NCBI GenBank assembly: GCA_947175005.1
Contig: CAMWLD010000110.1
Location: 1 to 7,252 of the forward strand
Direction of reading: 5' to 3'
Origin: an uncultured Ruminococcus sp.
Lineage (GTDB): Bacteria; Bacillota; Clostridia; Oscillospirales; Ruminococcaceae
Length of the DNA: 7,252 bases
The translations under genes were made by a program, and so were the position numbers. The notes below the pieces were generated by a model, which was not told the DNA's origin, ran no database searches, and worked only from the letters and a program-made list of their open reading frames with translations. Below, one piece after another: positions 1 through 4,898 of the stretch (the first letter of the stretch is position 1; every line of letters begins with the position of its first letter).

Positions 1-421
1 TTCCTGCATTGAGGCGGTGACACTGGACGGGGGAAAGGAAAATCCCGAATTGCCCGAGGCGGACAGGGTGCTTTGCGATGTGCCTTGCAGCGGTTACGGT
101 GTTATTGGGAGGAAGCCCGAGATAAGGTACAAGCCCTTGGAGGATGCGGACAGGCTGCCCGAAATACAGCTAAAAATTTTAAAGGGCGGGGCAAGGCACG
201 TGAAAAAGGGCGGCATTCTGGTTTACTCCACCTGCACGGTGAACAGGGCGGAAAATGAGGGGGTCATAGAAAGATTTCTTGAGGAAAATCCCGGATTTGA
301 GGGGGCGGAGTTTCCCGAGGGTATGGGGGAGAAATTCAAGGGAAGCTTCTGCAAGGCGGTGTTTCCCGGGGATTTCGGGAGCGATGGTTTTTTTATTTGC
401 AGAATGATGCGGGTCGATTGA
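1..421 (+). CDS. rsmB: 16S rRNA (cytosine-C5)-methyltransferase RsmB, C-terminal part
   Basis: This is the 3' end of an SAM-dependent m5C methyltransferase of the RsmB/NOL1/NOP2/Sun family; RsmB methylates C967 (E. coli numbering) of 16S rRNA in the cytoplasm. The frame is open from base 2, so the gene begins upstream and only about 139 C-terminal residues are seen of a family usually around 430-450. The motif DVPCSG (77-94) contains the cysteine that releases the product, and it is followed by GVIGRKPEIRYK, typical of RsmB. The motif STCT (227-238) carries the catalytic cysteine that attacks the cytosine C6. The EENPGFE and FFICRM segments match the usual C-terminal strand. GC is high (about 58% over 61-120), unlike the DNA after the stop. 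RsmB next to rlmN, phosphatase and kinase is the usual Firmicutes order, here interrupted by an insertion. Family assignment is firm; RsmB over other Sun-family enzymes rests on motif and context. Confidence 0.93.
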   Translation, partial: SCIEAVTLDGGKENPELPEADRVLCDVPCSGYGVIGRKPEIRYKPLEDADRLPEIQLKILKGGARHVKKGGILVYSTCTVNRAENEGVIERFLEENPGFEGAEFPEGMGEKFKGSFCKAVFPGDFGSDGFFICRMMRVD

Positions 422-481
422 TATGAGGCATGCTTTTATATTTTTGAACAAAATGAATGTGCGGTAAATCGGAATTTACGG
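414..481 (+). repeat. Intergenic hairpin repeat, copy 1 (right half conserved)
   Basis: The right half (447-476) matches copy 2 (848-877) at 29 of 30 positions, and 442-469 is identical to 1678-1705 in copy 4. The core reads AACAAAATGAATGTGCGG. It ends just before the GGAGG ribosome-binding site of the next gene. The left arm is poorly preserved: TCGATT at 414-419, which overlaps the rsmB stop, can pair with AATCGG at 467-472 with one wobble. This may reflect the insertion junction of the island with the host chromosome. Confidence 0.7.
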
Positions 482-491
482 AGGAACTGTT

Positions 492-818
492 ATGGATAAA
501 CAAATAAATTATAGCAGAAAGATCATATCTGTCATTTCAATGCTATTTCCTTTGCTCTATGCTCTAATGTATCTGCCAATTTGGAACGGCAAAAATTTAA
601 AAATATATGATAATTTTACATTAGTTCTATTTATAATTCAAGTTATCGCTTTTGCTTTGGCAGGAATAAACTCCTACAGTATCATTTTTAAAAGAAGATT
701 ATTACATCAGTCTGCTTTTATTGTATCTATGATTATTTCAGTCTTATTGCTCGGCTTTATTGGTATTTTTTTCGTTGAAAATCTAATGGGAATACCACCT
801 ATTCCACCGCAGCACTAA
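492..818 (+). CDS. Small three-helix integral membrane protein, unknown family
   Basis: A 108-residue protein of no family I recognise. It has three hydrophobic segments long enough to span the membrane, roughly residues 11-30, 42-60 and 75-95. The N-terminus is short and polar, a basic FKRRL stretch lies at about 66-70, and the tail is short and proline-rich (IPPIPPQH). The basic stretch between helices 2 and 3 suggests that loop faces the cytoplasm. GGAGG (480-484) lies seven bases before the ATG, so the start is well supported. AT-rich codon use is unlike rsmB upstream. It is the first gene of the island and lies between hairpin copies 1 and 2, whose left arm begins on the last base of its stop codon. 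By context it could be a membrane immunity protein or another accessory factor, but nothing in the sequence proves a function. Confidence 0.75.
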   Translation: MDKQINYSRKIISVISMLFPLLYALMYLPIWNGKNLKIYDNFTLVLFIIQVIAFALAGINSYSIIFKRRLLHQSAFIVSMIISVLLLGFIGIFFVENLMGIPPIPPQH

Positions 819-877
819 ATTCCGATTTAAAGAGTTTGTTCAGTTTAAACAAAATGAATTTGCGGTAAATCGGAATT
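818..877 (+). repeat. Intergenic hairpin repeat, copy 2 (best-formed)
   Basis: Perfect 12-bp inverted arms AATTCCGATTTA (818-829) and TAAATCGGAATT (866-877) enclose a 36-nt interior. Inside, TTCAGTTT (839-846) can pair with AAAATGAA (851-858) with one mismatch and an AAAC loop. The first base is the last base of the upstream TAA, and the element ends three bases before the AGGAGG of the next gene. No U-tract follows, so it is not a standard intrinsic terminator. It shares TTTGTTCA (835-842) with copy 4 and the AACAAAATGAAT/TGCGGTAAAT core with copies 1 and 4. Confidence 0.8.
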
Positions 878-891
878 CATAGGAGGGCATT

Positions 892-1236
892 ATGTCGGTT
901 TCATTGCTTCTGTATAAGGGTGAACAGTTTAATTGTTTCACGAGCGAATGTATTAAAGAAATACCTGTATCATTCCAACAGGTTTGGTATGATGTATGGA
1001 AAAAGGCTATCGCAGAGTGTAATATCAAAAAATTTGCAAACTGCGACTGCGGTGAGTTTGGTGTAAATGAAATACCGGACGTTTTGCAGGAGTTAGACTC
1101 TATTTATGATTGGGTCGGCTGCAACGGCGGAGATCACACGGATTACGTTCAAGAAAGAATACAGAATTTAAAAAAATACTTAAACGAATTCTATATTGAG
1201 AATAAAAATTCGGATTACTGGTTTGCTTTTGGATAG
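892..1236 (+). CDS. Small soluble accessory protein, paralogue A
   Basis: A 114-residue soluble protein with no signal peptide or membrane segment; I do not recognise the family. AGGAGG (881-886) sits five bases before the ATG. It is about 65% identical, without gaps, to the next gene (73 of 113 positions by hand alignment). Shared blocks are KEIPVSF (22-28), DVWxKAIAxCNIKKF (34-48), VNEIPD plus LQELD (58-69), YDWVG (72-76), NGGD (78-81) and the C-terminal NSDYWF. Differences cluster at residues 12-21 and 49-57. Small size, aromatic and acidic character, tandem duplication with patchy divergence, and position in an array of small genes all resemble polymorphic-toxin immunity genes, but no toxin is in the window. 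That role is inference. Confidence 0.75.
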   Translation: MSVSLLLYKGEQFNCFTSECIKEIPVSFQQVWYDVWKKAIAECNIKKFANCDCGEFGVNEIPDVLQELDSIYDWVGCNGGDHTDYVQERIQNLKKYLNEFYIENKNSDYWFAFG

Positions 1237-1238
1237 AT

Positions 1239-1286
1239 GATTCTCAGACTGCGGCGGCTGTTCGGTTTTTGGGTAATTGTATTTAT
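1239..1286 (+). repeat. Collapsed hairpin repeat, copy 3
   Basis: The spacer between the two paralogues keeps traces of the repeat but not the fold. AGATGATTCTC (1235-1245) matches AGATGATTTTC (1641-1651) of copy 4 at 10 of 11 positions. TGTTC (1259-1263) matches the left arm of copies 2 and 4. GGTAAT (1272-1277) resembles the GGTAAAT of the right arm. The AACAAAATGAATGTGC core is missing. The following 16 bases, ATAGGAGGGCATTATG (1285-1300), are identical to 879-894 before paralogue A. This is best read as a degenerate copy after tandem duplication and an internal deletion. Confidence 0.5.
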
Positions 1287-1297
1287 AGGAGGGCATT

Positions 1298-1639
1298 ATG
1301 GCGGTTTCGTTATCTGTTTTTAAAGGTGAATTTAGTGATATTGATAAGAGCGAACACCTTAAAGAAATACCCGTATCATTCCAAAGTGTTTGGAATGACG
1401 TATGGGAAAAGGCTATTGCGGCGTGTAATATCAAGAAATTTGGATACTATGCATTAAGTTATTTTAGTGTAAATGAAATACCGGACATTTTGCAGGAGTT
1501 AGACGCTGTTTATGATTGGGTCGGTTTAAACGGCGGAGATGACACGGAATATGTTCAGAGAAGGATATGTGAGCTGAAAGAATACCTTAACGAATACTAT
1601 AACGAGAGTGATAATTCGGATTATTGGTTTTGTTTGTGA
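1298..1639 (+). CDS. Small soluble accessory protein, paralogue B
   Basis: A 113-residue protein, ungapped paralogue of the gene just upstream and also of unrecognised family. Its ribosome-binding site and start context (ATAGGAGGGCATTATG, 1285-1300) are identical to those of paralogue A, which supports this start and a tandem duplication. It ends with NSDYWFCL, where paralogue A has NSDYWFAFG. Its stop lies one codon earlier relative to the aligned downstream DNA. Long stretches of DNA, for example around 1468-1505, are nearly identical to paralogue A (1061-1097), while codons 12-21 and 49-57 differ at most positions. No hydrophobic segment is present, so it is predicted cytoplasmic. A full hairpin repeat (copy 4) follows five bases after the stop. 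An immunity-type role is possible but inferred only from context and divergence pattern. Confidence 0.75.
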   Translation: MAVSLSVFKGEFSDIDKSEHLKEIPVSFQSVWNDVWEKAIAACNIKKFGYYALSYFSVNEIPDILQELDAVYDWVGLNGGDDTEYVQRRICELKEYLNEYYNESDNSDYWFCL

Positions 1640-1643
1640 CAGA

Positions 1644-1714
1644 TGATTTTCGGTTGATGGCGTTTGTTCATTTTAAATTTTGAACAAAATGAATGTGCGG
1701 TAAATTGAAAATCA
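1644..1714 (+). repeat. Intergenic hairpin repeat, copy 4
   Basis: Outer arms TGATTTTC (1644-1651) and GAAAATCA (1707-1714) are perfectly complementary. They continue inward with partly wobble pairing (GGTTGA against TAAATT). Inside, TTCATTTT (1667-1674) pairs perfectly with AAAATGAA (1686-1693); the alternative TTTGTTCA (1663-1670) with TGAACAAA (1681-1688) is equally perfect. The outer arms differ in sequence from copy 2 but keep complementarity. Bases 1678-1705 are identical to 442-469 of copy 1. The right arm ends at the AGAGGTG ribosome-binding site of the next gene. Confidence 0.8.
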
Positions 1715-1727
1715 GAGGTGAACGATA

Positions 1728-2007
1728 TTGAAAATAAGCGATTTATTAAATGACGAAAATGGCTTGCCTGTCAAATTGCACTGTGACAACTATTTTGATT
1801 CAAATGAATATGAAAGAATAAGATCTGTACTTATTGATTGATAATGTAAAAGTATGGAAGAAAAATGGAAATGTTCCGAATGTTGATGTAGTGGCTCTTA
1901 TGGAGACTATTAATCTATTTGCAGGCGGCAGTCGTTTTTGGGATAAAGAAACTGCAATAAAGGTTCAAGATGCCTGCCTTGAAATAGGGGATATTATAAG
2001 GATCTGA
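1728..2007 (+). pseudogene. Frameshifted small gene of unknown family
   Basis: AGAGGTG (1714-1720) lies seven bases before a TTG start. From it the frame reads LKISDLLNDENG... and stops at TGA 1839-1841 after 37 residues. A second frame, open from about 1822, continues DLYLLIDNVKVWKKNGNVP through ALMETINLFAGG and ends IGDIIRI at TGA 2005-2007. Joining them needs one base skipped near AGAATAAGATC (1815-1825), giving a protein of about 92 residues that reads naturally across the junction. No ATG with a ribosome-binding site opens the second part. I do not recognise the product. The gene is either inactivated by a one-base insertion or carries a sequencing error; no classical slippery heptamer is obvious at the junction. 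Its size and place in the array match the other small island genes. Confidence 0.55.
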
Positions 2008-2016
2008 TCTGTTAAA

Positions 2017-2736
2017 TTGAAATGTAAGCAGTTAGGATGGTGGAAAAAATTGGGCTTTCAATCTGTTCTTTTTGTAGTTACACCCGATGAATTGGAAAAT
2101 GCTTTGATTCCGTTCACATTGTATATTGCCAATGCTCATGTTCCTGTAAATTATAGCTTTACTCCCAAAAGCGTATTCTTAAATAATTACAGGGAGATGT
2201 ACGGCAAGCTGTGCAGAGGAGAAAAAATAGATCATTATAAAGATTACAAATTACTTAAGTATTTCGATATTACGACCGATATATCTACAGTCAGATTCGG
2301 CAAAAATCATTTTTACAACGGTGATGAATTTAAATCATATATTGGCTCTGAGAGAGGCTATGCTCCCTATTTTTCACCGTTTATTTTTGATGTATATACC
2401 GAAAACAATAAAATTTATGTTTCCACCGCAGGTTCGTGGGCTGTAGCTTATACCGATATTATGGGGGTTCAGCTGTCATTTCCGAAAATGACCAAAAATG
2501 AAGCTCGACTATACAATGAAGACGGACACGGACTGTACAATATAGAAAGTGAAAAGGATTGGGATTCTTACAATGACTATATGCTTTTTAGGAATTATAT
2601 AATGAAACATACATCGGCTTTTCGTTTTTCGCTTAATGGAATCGAAAAGAAAACATCAATAAGAATAAGTGAAGCTGTAAAAGCAGTTATTTCAAATTTT
2701 GATTGTGTAAAGAAAAATAACTTAGTTGTATTATGA
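2017..2736 (+). CDS. Unknown 239-residue accessory protein, possibly 5'-truncated
   Basis: A soluble, aromatic-rich protein (many Tyr, Phe and Asn), about 239 residues from TTG 2017; family not recognised. Hydrophobic stretches near residues 15-21 and 31-40 are short and do not look like confident membrane helices. The start is uncertain. TTG 2017 has only AAGGA (1998-2002) some 14 bases upstream, and the next in-frame ATG (2197) would remove 60 residues that look like genuine coding sequence. The frame is the same as the second part of the preceding broken gene, from which only the TGA at 2005-2007 separates it, so the two may once have been parts of one reading frame. It could also be a gene whose 5' end was lost by deletion. 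No full hairpin precedes it, unlike the other island genes; TAAATTGAAA (2013-2022) matches 1701-1710 of copy 4 and could be a remnant. Hairpin copy 5 follows its stop. Confidence 0.55.
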   Translation: MKCKQLGWWKKLGFQSVLFVVTPDELENALIPFTLYIANAHVPVNYSFTPKSVFLNNYREMYGKLCRGEKIDHYKDYKLLKYFDITTDISTVRFGKNHFYNGDEFKSYIGSERGYAPYFSPFIFDVYTENNKIYVSTAGSWAVAYTDIMGVQLSFPKMTKNEARLYNEDGHGLYNIESEKDWDSYNDYMLFRNYIMKHTSAFRFSLNGIEKKTSIRISEAVKAVISNFDCVKKNNLVVL

Positions 2737-2739
2737 TAG

Positions 2740-2781
2740 ATTTACAGCGCTTGTTCATTCTTTAATTGATTTGCTGTAAAT
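2740..2781 (+). repeat. Intergenic hairpin repeat, copy 5 (short, at island end)
   Basis: Perfect 9-bp arms ATTTACAGC (2740-2748) and GCTGTAAAT (2773-2781) surround a 24-nt interior. Its relation to the other copies shows in TTGTTCATT (2751-2759), identical to 1664-1672, and in ATTTGCTGTAAAT (2769-2781), which matches ATTTGCGGTAAAT (858-870) at 12 of 13 positions. The single change G to T is compensated by CAGC in the left arm. It starts four bases after the stop of the last island gene and marks the end of the array. A T-rich stretch occurs further downstream (2783-2804) but not directly after the stem. Confidence 0.65.
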
Positions 2782-2823
2782 ATGTTTTGTCTTTTCGGTT
2801 TTTTATGGATTTTGAGTGCTTGA

Positions 2824-2832
2824 AAGGAAGTG
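2824..2832 (+). promoter_or_regulatory. Ribosome-binding site deciding the rlmN start
   Basis: AAGGAAGTG lies eight bases before ATG 2841. In-frame upstream starts (TTG 2766, ATG 2805) lack a comparable site and would add residues that do not resemble RlmN. Confidence 0.7.
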
Positions 2833-2840
2833 ATTGCAAA

Positions 2841-3884
2841 ATGGAAAATTTCGGTGAGAAAAGAGATATTCTTTCTATGAATTTATGTGAGCTGGAGGCT
2901 GCTTTGGAAGAGGCGGGAGAAAAGCGTTTTCGTGCCGGACAAATTTATTCATGGATCCATGTAAAAAAAGTTACGGAATTTTCTCAAATGAGCAATATTT
3001 CTTTGGAACTTCGCACAAGGCTTGATAAAAATTTTTGTATAAAACGCCTAAATGTTGCAAAAAGACTTGAATCTTGCAGGGATAATACGATAAAATATTT
3101 ATATGGACTTAATGACGGCAATCATATTGAGAGCGTTTTAATGGAATATGAGCATGGAAACAGCATTTGTATTTCCACGCAGGTGGGGTGCAAAATGGGG
3201 TGCAAATTCTGCGCTTCCGCCATTGCGGGGTTTGTACGTGACCTTACTCCCTCGGAGATGCTTCTGCAAATTTACGAGGCGGAGGCGGACAGCGGGCGGC
3301 ACATTGACAATGTGGTGCTTATGGGGATAGGCGAGCCTTTGGATAATTATGATAATGTAATGAGATTTCTGGAGATAATAAGCGACCCGAAGGGCAGGGG
3401 CATGAGCCTGCGGCATATTTCACTTTCCACCTGTGGGATAGTTCCGAAAATTTATGAGCTGGCAAAGCGGAAAACGGGGCTTACTCTTTCGGTATCGCGC
3501 CAAAGCGGCTATGACGAGGGGCGGAGCGAGATAATGCCTGTGAACAGGCGGTGGGGGATTGGAGAGCTTATAGAGGCTTGCAGGGACTATTTCAAGGAGA
3601 CGGGCAGGCGTATTTCCTTTGAATATGCGGTGATAGAGGGGGTAAACGATTCGGCAGAGGACGCCCAGAGGCTACATTCGCTGCTGGGGGGAATGAACTG
3701 CCATGTAAATCTTATTCCTGTGAACGAGGTGCGGGAAACGGACTTCCGGGCAGACAGGAAAACCGCGGAGAGGTTTAAGGAGAGGCTTATTAAAAAGGGT
3801 CTCAATGTTACGGTGCGCAGGACGCTTGGGAGCGATATAAATGCGGCTTGCGGGCAGCTAAGGAGAGAGCAGGAGCATTGCTGA
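2841..3884 (+). CDS. rlmN: Dual-specificity RNA (adenine-C2)-methyltransferase RlmN
   Basis: Radical-SAM enzyme that methylates C2 of A2503 in 23S rRNA and of A37 in some tRNAs. It has 347 residues, the normal family length. The N-terminal accessory domain spans about 1-95. The proton-acceptor Glu aligns with E97 and the partner cysteine with C110. The 4Fe-4S motif CxxxCxxC is C117-C121-C124. SAM-contacting residues include G164-E165, S196 and N295. The methyl-carrying cysteine is C337, in NAACGQL. One oddity: the usual Ser-Leu-His triad that contacts SAM reads S219-R220-Q221 here (TLSVSRQSGYDE). Composition is mosaic: up to about 3130 the gene is AT-rich like the island, then becomes GC-rich with a different codon choice from about 3180. 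It precedes the phosphatase by 182 bases. RlmN identity is firm; effect of the altered triad is unknown. Confidence 0.94.
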   Translation: MENFGEKRDILSMNLCELEAALEEAGEKRFRAGQIYSWIHVKKVTEFSQMSNISLELRTRLDKNFCIKRLNVAKRLESCRDNTIKYLYGLNDGNHIESVLMEYEHGNSICISTQVGCKMGCKFCASAIAGFVRDLTPSEMLLQIYEAEADSGRHIDNVVLMGIGEPLDNYDNVMRFLEIISDPKGRGMSLRHISLSTCGIVPKIYELAKRKTGLTLSVSRQSGYDEGRSEIMPVNRRWGIGELIEACRDYFKETGRRISFEYAVIEGVNDSAEDAQRLHSLLGGMNCHVNLIPVNEVRETDFRADRKTAERFKERLIKKGLNVTVRRTLGSDINAACGQLRREQEHC

Positions 3885-4050
3885 CGGTTTTTTTCTCCGA
3901 TATATGCGGTGAAAACGATGTATTTTAAGAAAAAACAGAGGACTTGTCTTATTCGGACGTGCCTCTTTGATATAGATTTAAAAACGATAGGAATGATTTA
4001 TAAGCCTGTGGCTTTAAGACGGCGCGGAAAGCGTGCCGTGGGGACACAGG

Positions 4051-4057
4051 AAAGGAG
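4051..4057 (+). promoter_or_regulatory. Ribosome-binding site of the PP2C phosphatase gene
   Basis: AAAGGAG lies nine bases before ATG 4067. The in-frame TTG at 4061 would leave only three bases of spacing, so ATG 4067 is preferred. Confidence 0.75.
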
Positions 4058-4066
4058 ATTTTGGCA

Positions 4067-4789
4067 ATGACAGTATTCACACATACCGATATTGGTTTGG
4101 GTAGAAAGGAAAACCAGGACAGCGCCGATTGGATACAGCTGCCCGAGGCTGTGTTTGCGGTGGTCTGCGACGGAATGGGCGGCTCGAATGCGGGGAGCGA
4201 GGCAAGCAGGCGGGCGGTTTCCATTATAAGGGAACGGGTGAGCAAGGGCTACCGTCCCGAATTCGATGAGAACAGGATAAGAAATTTACTTATTGCGTCG
4301 GTAAAGACTGCCAGTGCGGTGGTTTACGACCTTGGCTCGGCTGTGCCCGAATGGAACGGAATGGGCACTACCTGTGTGGCGGCGTTGGTGCGGGGGAACA
4401 CGGTGCACATGGTGAATGTGGGGGATTCGAGAGGATACATCATAAATCATGAGATAAAACAGATAACAAGAGATCATTCCATGGTCATGCGGATGTATGA
4501 GCGGGGGGATATTACCCGTGAGGAGCTGAAAAACCACCCCGAAAGGAACATTATCACGCGGGCTGTGGGTGTGGAAGAGGACGTGGACGCGGATTACTTT
4601 GAGGCGGAGGTCTCGCCCGGTTCGTCCATACTCCTTTGCACGGACGGGTTATCCAACTACTGCGATGAGGGCAGGATATTCCGAACGGTAAAGGATATGC
4701 CTCCCGAGGAAGTGCCCGGGGCGCTGGTAAAGGCGGCGCTTGAAAACAACGGAAGCGATAATATTACGGCTCTGCTTATAAAGGTATAG
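4067..4789 (+). CDS. prpC: PP2C-family Ser/Thr protein phosphatase (Stp/PrpC)
   Basis: Cytoplasmic metal-dependent (Mn2+/Mg2+) phosphatase that removes phosphate from Ser/Thr, partner of the PASTA kinase encoded next. It has 240 residues, the usual single-domain length. Family motifs in order are GRKENQDS (12-19), VCDGMGG (33-39, metal ligand D35), GMGTT (98-102), VNVGDSRGY (116-124), DHS (136-138), RAVG (165-168), LLCTDGLSNY (189-198, metal ligand D193) and GSDNITALL (229-237, metal ligand D231). All expected metal aspartates are present, so it should be active. There is no membrane segment. It lies 109 bases before the kinase gene, and the two are normally co-transcribed. The spacer holds a hairpin (4838-4863) that might tune relative expression. 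GC is again host-like, unlike the island. Confidence 0.95.
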   Translation: MTVFTHTDIGLGRKENQDSADWIQLPEAVFAVVCDGMGGSNAGSEASRRAVSIIRERVSKGYRPEFDENRIRNLLIASVKTASAVVYDLGSAVPEWNGMGTTCVAALVRGNTVHMVNVGDSRGYIINHEIKQITRDHSMVMRMYERGDITREELKNHPERNIITRAVGVEEDVDADYFEAEVSPGSSILLCTDGLSNYCDEGRIFRTVKDMPPEEVPGALVKAALENNGSDNITALLIKV

Positions 4790-4837
4790 ACTGTTTTGTG
4801 TGAAAAATACAAGTGAAAGGATAACTTGTTTGCGAGA

Positions 4838-4863
4838 CCTTTTCCGGGGAACGCAGGGAAAGG
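4838..4863 (+). promoter_or_regulatory. Hairpin in the phosphatase-kinase spacer
   Basis: CCTTTTCC (4838-4845) pairs with GGGAAAGG (4856-4863) over eight base pairs including one G-U, with a 10-base loop. CTTG (4825-4828) and CAAG (4864-4867) could extend it across a bulge. No U-tract follows, so it is not a clear terminator. It may be an mRNA stability or attenuation element; role inferred. Confidence 0.4.
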
Positions 4864-4898
4864 CAAGCACAGAATAAGTCTGAAACGGAGTGAGTTAA

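Larger units (their letters stand above)
422..2840. other. AT-rich accessory gene island between rsmB and rlmN
   Basis: About 2.4 kb of AT-rich DNA (for example about 28% GC over 541-660) separates rsmB from rlmN, which are usually adjacent or nearly so in Firmicutes. It contains five or so small genes, all on the + strand and none of them housekeeping, separated by related hairpin repeats. One gene is frameshifted and one adjacent pair is duplicated. No transposase, integrase or tRNA is visible inside the window. I infer a horizontally acquired cassette-like array, possibly of immunity or defence genes. The boundary is sharp on the left, at the rsmB stop. On the right the low-GC composition continues into rlmN. 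Confidence 0.75.

Noticed and set aside
818..1714. Hairpins as canonical integron attC sites
   Set aside because: No GTTRRRY/RYYYAAC boxes at the outer ends, conserved part is the core rather than the ends, and no integrase is in the window. Only the architecture is similar.
414..2781. Repeats as a CRISPR array
   Set aside because: Copies are hundreds of bases apart with genes between them, vary in length and sequence, and there are no uniform short spacers or cas genes.
818..2781. Hairpins as intrinsic terminators
   Set aside because: None has a U-tract directly after the stem, and they sit against the next gene's ribosome-binding site.
2766..2840. Upstream TTG/ATG starts for rlmN
   Set aside because: They lack a good ribosome-binding site, TTG 2766 lies within hairpin copy 5, and the added residues do not match RlmN.
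3925..3970. Weak hairpin and promoter-like TTGATA/TATAGA strings between rlmN and the phosphatase gene
   Set aside because: Pairing of GAGG...CCTC is interrupted by mismatches, and no -35/-10 pair with proper spacing could be supported.
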